A DNA stretch of 64,000 nucleotides from Xylocopa sonorina (lineage: Eukaryota; Arthropoda; Insecta; Hymenoptera; Apidae), in assembly GCF_050948175.1 (NCBI RefSeq), contig NW_027490122.1:310001-374000 (forward strand), given 5' to 3'. Positions 53,153-63,225 of this stretch are shown piece after piece. A program made the translations under genes and the position numbers. The number at the start of each line of letters is the position of its first letter. The stretch's first letter is position 1. Below the pieces are notes generated by a model. It was not told the origin of the DNA, did not search any database, and saw nothing but the letters and a program-made list of their open reading frames with translations.

Positions 53153-53324
53153 TTCTAATGCTTCTTAAAACGCGATATCGCATCTCTCTTCTATGTTTCA
53201 TGATAAGATATAATATTCATTGCGGAGTGTCATGTATACCTCGTATTCACTTCAAAAGAATGTAAATGCGAATCTTCCTTGCTAGGAAATAGCGCTTGCA
53301 GATGTCTACGTTTCGTAGCAATAG

Positions 53325-54550
53325 TGTTCTAATGCTTCTCAAAACGCGATATCGCATCTCATTTCTATGATTCATGATAAGATATGATATTCATTGCCAA
53401 GTGTCATGTACACCTCGTATTCACTTCAAAAGAATGTAAGTGCGACTACTGCTTGCCAGGAAATAGCGTTTGCATATGTCTACGTATCGTAGCAATAGAG
53501 TTCTAATGCTACTTAGATCGCGATATCGCATCTCATATGTATGTTGCGTGATAAGATATAATATTCATTCCGAAGTGCCATGTATACCTCGTATTCATTT
53601 CAAAAGAATGTAAATGTGAATCTTCCTTGCCAGGAAATAGCGCTTGCAGATGTCTACGTTTCGTAGCAATAGTGTTCTAATGCTTCTTAAACGCGATATC
53701 GCATCTCACTTCTATGTTTCACGATAAGATAGAATATTCATTGCGAAGTGTCATGTATTCCTCGCGTTTACTACAAAGGAATGAAAATCCGACACTTCCA
53801 TGCTAGGAAAAAGCGACTGCAGATGTCTACGCGTCGAGGCAATAGAGTTCTAATGCTTATTAGATCGCGATATCGCATCTCATTTCTATGCTTCATTATA
53901 AGATATAATATTAATTGCGAGGTGTCATGTATACCTCGTATTCACATCAAAGGAATCTAAATGCGACTATTCCTTGCTAGGGCATAGCGTTTGCAGATGC
54001 CTACGTATCGTAGCAATAGAGTTCTAATGCTTCTTAGATCGCAATATCGCATCACATCTTTATGTTTCGTGATAAGTTATAATATTCATTCCGAAGTGTC
54101 ATGTAAACCTCGAATTCATTTCAAAAGAATGTAAATGCGACTATTGCTTGCTAGGAAATAGCGTTTGCAGATGTCTACGTATCGTAGCAATAGCGTTCCA
54201 ATGCTACTTCAGTCGCGATATGACACCTCATTCATATGTTTCGTGATAAGGTATAATATTCATTGCGAAGTGTCATGTATACATCGTAATCACTTCAAAA
54301 GAATGTAAATGCGACACTTCCATGCTAGGAAATAGCGTTTGCAGATGTCTCCGCATCGAGGCCATAGAGTTCTAATGCTTCTTAAGACGCGATATCGCAT
54401 CTCACTTATATGTTACATGATAAGATATAATGTTCATTGTGAAGTGTCATGTATACCTCGTATTCACTTCAAAAGAATGTAAATGCGAATCTTCCTTGCT
54501 AGGAAATAGCGTTTGCAGATGCCTACGTATCGTAGCAATAGAGTTCTAAT
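53325..54550 (+). repeat. Seven-monomer segment duplicated at 56,282-57,507
   Basis: Alignment at an offset of 2,957 bp (17 monomers minus 1 bp) runs from GCTTCTCAAAACGCG near 53,331 to GAGTTCTAATGCT near 54,548. Shared rare features are TGCTTGCCAGGAAATAGCG, TTTGCATATGTC, ACGATAAGATAGAATATTC and GGAAAAAGCG. Part of this segment (the region of 53,748 to 53,960) also recurs at 63,687 to 63,899. Confidence 0.85.
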
Positions 54551-56204
54551 GCTTCTTAGATCGCGACATCGCATCTCCTTTTTATGTTTCGAGATAAGTT
54601 ATAATATTCATTCCGAAGTGTCATGTAAACCTCGAATTTATTTCAAAAGAATCTAAATGCGACTATTGCTTGCTAGGAAATAGCGTTTGCAGATATCTCC
54701 ACATCGAGGCTATAGGGTTCTAATGCTTCTTAAGACGCGATATCGTATCTCACTTATAAGTTACATGATAAGATATAATGTCCATTGTGAAGCGTCATGT
54801 ATATCTCGTATTCACTTCAAAAGAATGTAAATGCGACTACTGCTTGCTAGGAAGTAGCGTTTGCAGATGTCTACGTATCGTAGCAATAGAGTTCTAGTGC
54901 TACTTAAATCGCGATATCGCATCCCACTTATATGTTTCGTGATAAGATATAATAATCATTGCGAAGTGTCATGTATACCTCGCATTCACTCCAAACGAAT
55001 GTAAATGCGACACTTCCTTCCTAGGAAATAGCGTATTCGGATGTCCACGTATCGTAGCAATAGAGTTCTAATGCTACTTAAATCGCGATATCGCATCTCA
55101 TTTATATGTTTCGTGATACGATACAATATTCATTGCGAAGTGTCATGTATACCTCGTATTCACTTCAAAAGAATGTAAGTGCGACACTTCCTTGCTGGGA
55201 TATAGCGTTTGCAGATGTCTCCGCATCGAGGCCATAGAGTTCTCATGCATCTTGAAACGCGATATCGCATCTCACTCCTATGTTACATGATAAGATATAA
55301 TATTCATTGCCAAGAGTCATGTATACCTCGTATTCACTTCAAAAGAATGCAAATGCGAATCTTCCTTGCTAGGAAATGGCGTTTGCAGATGCCTACGTAT
55401 CGTAGCAACAGAGTTCTAATGCTGCTTAGATCGCCATATCGCATCTCATTTCTATGTTTCGTGATAAGTTATAATATTCATTCCGAAGTGTCATGTATAC
55501 CTCGAATTCACTTCAAAAGAATCTAAATGCGACATTTCCATGCTAGGAAATAGCCCTTGCGGATATATCCGCATTGAGGCAATAGAGTCCTAATGCTTCT
55601 TAAGACGCGATATCGCATCTCACTTATATGTTACATGATAAGATATAATGTTCATTGTGAAGTGTCATGTATACCTCGTATTCACTTCAAAAGAATGTAA
55701 ATGCGAATCTTCCTTGCTGGGAAATAGCGTTTGCAGATGCCTACGTATCGTAGCAATAGAGTTCTAATGCTTCTTAGATCGCGATATCGCATCTCCTTTT
55801 TATGTTTCGAGATAAGTTATAATATTCATTCCGAAGTGTCATGTAAACCTCGAATTTATTTCAAAAGTATCTAAATGCGACTATTGCTTGCTAGGAAATA
55901 GCGTTTGCAGATATCTCCACATCGAGGCTATAGGGTTCTAATGCTTCTTAAGACGCGATATCGCATCAGACTTATATGTTACATGATAAGATATAATGTC
56001 CTTTGTGAAGCGTCATGTATACCTCGTACTCACTTCAAAAGAATGTAAGTGCGACTACTGCTTGCTAGGAAATAGCGTTTGCAGATGTCTACGTATCGTA
56101 GCAATAGAGTTCTAATGCTACTTAAATCGCGATATCGCATCCCACTTATATGTTTCGTGATAAGATATAATAATCATTGCGAAGTGTGATGTATACCTCG
56201 TATT
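54371..56204 (+). repeat. Local 7-mer duplication, ~1,219-bp offset
   Basis: The variant AGATATCTCCACATCGAGGC at 54,691 recurs at 55,910, a spacing of 1,219 bp (seven monomers plus 1 bp). Positions about 54,371 to 54,985 align with about 55,590 to 56,204. A third relative lies near 50,740 to 51,100. Differences such as TTCATTGTG against CCTTTGTG show it is older than the 3,131-bp HOR. Confidence 0.75.
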
Positions 56205-56281
56205 CTCTCCAAACGAATGTAAATGCAACACTTCCTTGCTAGGAAATAGCTTATTCAGATCTCTACGTATCGTAGCAATAG

Positions 56282-57507
56282 ATTTCTAATGCTTCTCAAA
56301 ACGCGATATCGCATCTCATTTCTATGATTCATGATAAGATATGATATTCATTGCCAAGTGTCATGTACACCTCGTATTCACTTCAAAAGAATGTAAGTGC
56401 GACTACTGCTTGCCAGGAAATAGCGTTTGCATATGTCTACGTATCGTAGCAATAGAGTTCTAATGCTACTTAGATCGCGATATCGCATCTCATTTGTATG
56501 TTGCGTGATAAGATATAATATTCATTCCGAAGTGCCATGTATACCTCGTATTCATTTCAAAAGAATGTAAATGTGAATCTTCCTTGCCAGGAAATAGCGC
56601 TTGCAGATGTCTACGTTTCGTAGCAATAGTGTTCTAATGCTTCTTAAACGCGATATCGCATCTCACTTCTATGTTTCACGATAAGATAGAATATTCATTG
56701 CGAAGTGTCATGTATTCCTCGCATTTACTACAAAGGAATGAAAATCCGACACTTCCATGCTAGGAAAAAGCGTCTGCAGATGTCTACGCGTCGAGGCAAT
56801 AGAGTTCTAATGCTTATTAGATCGCGATATCGCATCTCATTTCTATGCTTCATTATAAGATATAATATTAATTGCGAGGTGTCATGTATACCTCGTATTC
56901 ACATCAAAGGAATCTAAATGCGACTATTCCTTGCTAGGGCATAGCGTTTGCAGATGCCTACGTATCGTAGCAATAGAGTTCTAATGCTTCTTAGATCGCA
57001 ATATCGCATCACATCTTTATGTTTCGTGATAAGTTATAATATTCATTCCGAAGTGTCATGTAAACCTCGAATTCATTTCAAAAGAATGTAAATGCGACTA
57101 TTGCTTGCTAGGAAATAGCGTTTGCAGATGTCTACGTATCGTAGCAATAGCGTTCCAATGCTACTTCAGTCGCGATATGACACCTCATTCATATGTTTCG
57201 TGATAAGGTATAATATTCATTGCGAAGTGTCATGTATACATCGTAATCACTTCAAAAGAATGTAAGTGCGACACTTCCATGCTAGGAAATAGCGTTTGTA
57301 GATGTCTCCGCATCGAGGCCATAGAGTTCTAATGCTTCTTAAGACGCGATATCGCATCTCACTTATATGTTACATGATAAGATATAATGTTCATTGTGAA
57401 GTGTCATGTATACCTCGTATTCACATCAAAAGAATGTAAATGCGAATCTTCCTTGCTAGGAAATAGCGTTTGCAGATGCCTACGTATCGTAGCAATAGAG
57501 TTCTAAT
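56282..57507 (+). repeat. Second copy of the 53,325-54,550 segment
   Basis: This is the partner at an offset of 2,957 bp. Small differences include GCATTTACTAC against GCGTTTACTAC near 56,722 and 53,765, and CACATCAAAAG against CACTTCAAAAG near 57,422. It parts from the first copy where GCTGCTTATATCG replaces GCTTCTTAGATCG. Confidence 0.84.
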
Positions 57508-57766
57508 GCTGCTTATATCGCCATATCGCATCTCATTTCTATGTTTCCTGATAAGTTATAATATTCATTCCGAAGTGTCATGTATACCTCGAATTCACTT
57601 CAAAAGAATCTAAATGCGACATTTCCATGCTAGGACATAGCCCTTGCAGATATATCCGCATTGAGGCAATAGAGTCCTAATGCTTCTTAAGACGCGATAT
57701 CGCATCTCACTTATATGTTACATGATAAGATGTAATGTTCATTGTGAAGTGTCATGTATACCTCGT

Positions 57767-57785
57767 ATTCAAAAGAATGTAAATG
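57767..57785 (+). repeat. Monomer with 5-bp internal deletion (shared with 59,754)
   Basis: The usual ATTCACTTCAAAAGAATG is shortened to ATTCAAAAGAATG near 57,767. The same loss appears as ATTCAAAGGAATG near 59,754. Shared flanks and shared loss mark a duplication of this neighbourhood at an offset of 1,987 bp, which is 12 monomers less 101 bp. Confidence 0.75.
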
Positions 57786-57913
57786 CCAGTCTTCCTTGCT
57801 AGGAAATAGCGTATTCAGATGTCCAGGTATCGTAGCAATAGAGTTCTAATGCTACTTAAAACGCAATATCGCATCTCATTTCTATGTTTCGTGATAAGAT
57901 ACAATATTCACTG

Positions 57914-57934
57914 CGAGGTGTCATGTACACCTCG
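57914..57934. other. Variant 8-bp-stem hairpin CGAGGTGT / ACACCTCG (example)
   Basis: The arms CGAGGTGT and ACACCTCG pair perfectly around a CATGT loop. The common form here is CGAAGTGT followed by CATGT and ATACCTCG, which pairs poorly; two substitutions make the perfect stem. Further copies lie at 43,181-43,201, 46,138-46,158, 49,269-49,289, 52,749-52,769, 59,901-59,921 and 60,201-60,221, seven in all, all to the right of 43 kb. Confidence 0.87.
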
Positions 57935-58713
57935 TATTCACTTCAGAAGAATGTAAATGCGACACTTCCTTGCTAGGAAATAGCGTATTCAGATGTCTAC
58001 GTGTCGTAGCAATAGAGTTCTAATGCTATTTAAATCGCGATATCGCATCTCATTTCTATGTTTCGTGATAAGATATAATATTCATTGCGAATGGTCATGT
58101 TTACCTTGTATTCACTTCAAAAGAATGTAAATGCGACTATTGCTTGCTAGGAAATAGCGTTTGCAGATGTCTACGTATCGTAGCAATAGCGTTCTAATGC
58201 TACTTAAACCGCGATATGAAACCTCATTTCTATGTTTCGTGATAAGATATAATATTCATTGCGAAGTGTCACGTATACATCGTATTCACTTCAAAAGAAT
58301 GTAAGTGCGACAATTCCATGCTATCATATAGCGTCTGCAGATGTCTACGCGTCGAGGCAGTAAGGTTCTAATGCTTCTTAAAACGCGATATCGCATCTCA
58401 CTTCTATGATTCATGATAAGATATAATATTCATTGCGAAGTGACATGTATACCTCGTATTCACTTCAAAGGAATGTAAATGCGACTATTCCTTGCTAGGA
58501 AATAGCGTTTGCAGATGCCTACGTATCGTAGCAATAGACTTCTAATGCTGCTTAGATCGCGATATCGCATCTCATTTCTATGTTTCGTTATAAGATATAA
58601 TATTCATTGCGAATGGTCATGTATACCTTGTATTCACTTCAAAAGAATGTAAATGCGACTATTGCTTGCTAGGAAATAGCGTTTGCAGATGTCTACGTAT
58701 CGTAGCAATAGCG

Positions 58714-58840
58714 TTCTAATGCTACTTAAATCGCGATATGACACCTCATTTATATGTTTCGTGATAAGATATAATATTCATTGCGAAGTGTCATGTATAC
58801 ATTGTATTCACTTTATGTCGCCGCATCGAGGCCATAGAGT
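58714..58840 (+). repeat. Truncated 126-bp monomer, copy 2
   Basis: The same 48-bp deletion as at 53,128 is found at about 58,814, with ACTTTATGTCGCCGCATCG at the join (one base different). The flanking monomers also match those around 53,000 to 53,265. Confidence 0.86.
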
Positions 58841-59187
58841 TCTAGTGCTTCTTAGAACGCGATATCGCATCTCTCTTCTATGTTTCATGATAAGATATAA
58901 TATTCACTGCGAAGTGTCATGTATACCTCGTATTCTCTCCAAACGAATGTAAATGCGACACTTCCTTGCTAGGAAATGGCGTATTCAGATGTCTACGTAT
59001 CGTAGCAATAGAGTACTAATGCTACTTAAATAGCGATATCGCATCTCATTTCTATGTTTCGTGATAAGATATAATATTCATTGCGAATGGTCATGTATAC
59101 CTTGTATTCACTTCAAAAGAATGTAAATGCGACTGTTGCTTGCTAGGAAATAGCGTTTGCAGATGTCTACGTATCGTAGCAATAACG

Positions 59188-59313
59188 TTCTAATGCTACT
59201 TAAATCGCGATATGACGCCTCATTTATATGTTTCGTGATAAGATATAATATTCATTGCGAAGTGTCATGTATACATCGTATTCACTTCATGTCGCCGCAT
59301 CGAGGCCATAGAG
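59188..59313 (+). repeat. Truncated 126-bp monomer, copy 3
   Basis: The same 48-bp deletion occurs at about 59,288. It lies 474 bp from copy 2, which equals three monomers less 48 bp, so copies 2 and 3 form a tandem three-monomer duplication that includes the truncated monomer. Confidence 0.87.
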
Positions 59314-60005
59314 TTCTAATGCTTCTTAGAACGCGATATCGCATCTCTCTTCTATGTTTCATGATAAGATATAATATTGATTGCGAAGTGTCATGTATAC
59401 CTCGTATTCTCTCCAAACGAATGTAAATGCTACACTTCCTTGCTTGGAAATAGCGTTTGCAGATGCCTACGTATCGTAGCAATAGAGTTCTAATGCTGCT
59501 TAGATCGCCATATCGCATCTCATATCTATGTTTCGTGATAAGTTATAATATTCATTCCGAAGTGTCATGTATACCTCGAATTCACTTCAAAGGAATCTAA
59601 ATGCGACATTTCCATGCTAGGAAGTAGCCCTTGCAGATATATCCGCATTGAGGCAATAGAGTCCTAATGCTTCTTAAGACGCGATATCGCATCTCACTTA
59701 TATGTTACATGATAAGATATAATGTTCATTGTGAAGTGTCATGTATACCTCGTATTCAAAGGAATGTAAATGCGAATCTTCCTTGCCAGGAAATAGCGTA
59801 TTCAGATGTCTACGTATCGTAGCAATAGAGTTCTAATGCTACTTAAAACGCGATATCGCATCTCATTTCTATGTTTCGTGATAAGATACAATATTCACAG
59901 CGAGGTGTCATGTACACCTCGTATTCACTACAAAAGAATGTAAATGCGACACTTCCTTGCTAGGAAATAGCGTATTCAGATGTCTACGTATCGTAGGAAT
60001 AGAGT

Positions 60006-60131
60006 TCTAATGCTACTTAAATCGCGATATCGCATCTCATTTCTATGTTTCGTGATAAGATATAATATTCATTGCGAAGTGTTATGTATACATCGTATTC
60101 ACTTCATGTCGCCGTATCGAGGCCATAGAGT
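60006..60131 (+). repeat. Truncated 126-bp monomer, copy 4
   Basis: The same join occurs at about 60,106, here with TGTCGCCGTATCGAGG. Its flanks differ from copies 1 to 3 (GGAATAGAGTTC upstream), so the deletion has been carried into a different monomer context by exchange or conversion. Confidence 0.85.
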
Positions 60132-60789
60132 TCTAATGCTTCTTAGAACGCGATATCGCATCTCATTTCTATGTTTCGTGATAAGATACAATATTCACTG
60201 CGAGGTGTCATGTACACCTCGTATTCACTTCAAAAGAATGTAAATGCGACACTTCCTTGCTAGGAAATAGCGTATTCAGATGTCTACGTGTCGTAGCAAT
60301 AGAGTTCTAATGCTATTTAAATCGCGATATCGCATCTCATTTCTGTGTTTCGTGATAAGATATAATATTCACTGCGAACTGTCATGTATACCTCGTATTC
60401 TCTCCAAACGAATGTAAATGCGACTATTGCTTGCTAGGAAATAGCGTTTGCAGATGTCTACGTATCGTAGCAATAGCGTTCTAATGCTACTTAAACCGCG
60501 ATATGAAACCTCATTTCTATGTTTCGTGATAAGATATAATATTCATTGCGAAGTGTCACGTATACATCGTATTCACTTCAAAAGAATGTAAGTGCGACAC
60601 TTCCATGCTATCATATAGCGTCTGCAGATGTCTACGCGTCGAGGCAGTAAGGTTCTGATGCTTCTTAAAACGCGATATCGCATCTCACTTCTATGATTCA
60701 TGATAAGATATAATATTAATTGCGAAGTGTCATGTACACCTCGTATTCACTAAAAAACAATGTAAATGCGACACTTCCATGCTAGGAAA

Positions 60790-63225
60790 TAGCGTCTGCA
60801 GATGTCTAGGCGTCGAGGCAATAGAGTTCTAATGCTTCTTAAAACGCGATATCGCATCTCACTTCTATGTTTCATGATAAGATATAATATTCATTGCAAA
60901 GTGTCATGTATACATCGTATTCACTTCAAAAGAATGTAAATGCGACTATTCCTTGCTAGGAAATAGCGTTTGCAGATGTCTACGTATCGTAGCAATAGAG
61001 TTCTAATGCATCTTAAATCGCGATATCGCATCCCATTTCTATGTTCCGTGATAAGATGTAATATTCATTGCGAAGTGTCATGTACACCTCGTATTCACTA
61101 CAAAACAATGTAAATGCGACACTTCCATGCTAGGAAATAGCGTCTGCAGATGTCTAGGCGTCGAGGCAATAGAGTTCTAATGCTTCTTAAAACGCGATAT
61201 CGCATCTTACTTCTATGTTTCATGATAAGATATAATATTCATTGCGAAGAGTCGTTTATACCTCGTATTCACTTCAAAAGAATGTAAATGCGACTATTCC
61301 TTGCTAGGAAATAGCGTTTGCAGATGTCTACGTATCGTAGCAATAGAGTTCTAATCCATCTTAAATCGCGATATCGCATCCCATTTCTATGTTTCGTGAT
61401 AAGATGTAATATTCATTGCGAAGTGTCATGTACACCTCGTATTCACTTCAAAAGAATGTAATTGCGACAACTCCATCCTAGGAAATAACGTCTGCAGATG
61501 TCTACGCGTCGAGGCAGTAGAGATCTAATGCTTCTTAAAACGCGATATCGCATCTCACTACTCTGTTTCATGATAGGATATAATATTCATTGCGAAGTGT
61601 CATGTATACCTCGTATTCACTTCAAAAGAATGTAAATGCGACTCTTCCTTGCAAGGAGATGGCGTTTGCAGATGCCTACATATCGTAGCAATAGAATTCT
61701 AATGCTTCTTAGATCTCGATATCGCAACCCATTTCTATGTTTCGTGATAAGATGTAATATTCATTGCGAAGTGTCATGTACACCTCGTATTCACTACAAA
61801 ACAATGTAAATGCGACACTTCCATGCTAGGAAATAGCGTCTGCAGACGTCTAGGCGTCGAGGCAATAGAGTTCTAATGCTTCTTAAAACGCGATATCGCA
61901 TCTCACTTCTATGTTCCATGATAAGATATAATATTCATTGCGAAGAGTCATGTATACCTCGTATTCACTTCAAAAGAATGTAAATGCGACTATTGCTTGC
62001 TAGGAAATAGCGTTTGCAGATGTCTACGTATCGTAGCAATAGAGTTCTAATGCTACTTAAATCGCGATATCGTGACTCATTTATATGTTTCGTGATGAGA
62101 TACAATATTCATAGTGAAGTGTCATGTATACCTCGTATTCACTTCTAAAGAATGTAAATGCGACACTTCCATGCTAGGAAATAGCGTTTGCAGATATCTT
62201 CGCATCGAGGCAATAGGGTTCTAGTGCTTCTTAATGCGCGATATCGCATCTTACTTCTATGTTACATGATAAGATATAATGTTCAGAGCGAAGTGCTCTG
62301 TATACCTCGTATTCACTTCAAAAGAATGTAAATGCGAATCTTCCTTGCTAGGAAATAGCGTTTGCAGAAGTCTACGTATCGTAGCAATAGAGTTCTAATA
62401 CTACTTAAATCGCGATATCGCATCTCATTTCTATATTTCGTGATAAGATATAATATTCATTGCGAAGTGTCACGTATACCTCGTATTCACTTCAAAAGAA
62501 TGTAAATGCGACGCTTGCATCCTTGGGAATATCGTTTGCAGATGTCTACGTATCGTAGCAAAAGAGTCCTAATGCTTCTTAAAACGAGATGTCGCATTTC
62601 ATTTCTATGTTTCGTGCTAAGATATAATATTCATTGCGAAATGTCACGTATACCTCGTATTCACTACCAAACGAATGTAAATGCGACACTTCCATGCTAG
62701 GAAATAGCGTTTGCAGATGTCTCCGCATCGAGGCCATAGAGTTCTAATGCTTCTTAAAACGCGATATCGCATCTCTCTCCTATGTTACATGATAAGATAT
62801 AATATTCATTACGAAGTGTCATGTATACCTCGTATTCACTTCAAAAGAATGTAAATGCGACTCTTGCTTACAAGGAAATAGCGTTTGCAGATGCCTACAT
62901 ATCGTAGCAATAGAATTCTAATGCTTCTTAGATCGCGATATCGCATCTCATTTCTATGTTTCATGATAAGTTATAATATTCATTCCGAAGTGTCATGTAT
63001 ACCTCGAATTCTCTTCAAAAGAATGTAAATGCGACACTTCCATGCTAGGAAAAGGCGTTTGCAGATATCTCCGCATCGAGGCAATAGGGTTCTAATGCTT
63101 CTTAAAACGCGATATCGCATCTCACTTCTATGTTACGTGATAAGATATAATGTTCATTGCGAAGTGTCACGTATACCTCGTATTCACTTCAAGAGAATGT
63201 AAATGCGACTACTGCTTGCTAGGAA
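60790..63225 (+). repeat. Dimeric (348-bp) alternating monomer organisation
   Basis: From 60,790 the two monomer types alternate almost strictly. GCGTCGAGGC or GCATCGAGGC types start at 60,790, 61,138, 61,486, 61,834, 62,182, 62,704 and 63,052. Intact or near-intact TATCGTAGC types start at 60,964, 61,312, 61,660, 62,008, 62,356 and 62,878. One extra TATCGTAG monomer at 62,530 breaks the phase. The alternation resumes after that, so the underlying unit is a dimer. Confidence 0.85.

Noticed and set aside
52996..53265. Plus-strand 89-codon frames in the right-hand region
   Set aside because: They come from the 48-bp deletion (a multiple of three) joining two monomers. Same satellite sequence, no protein features.
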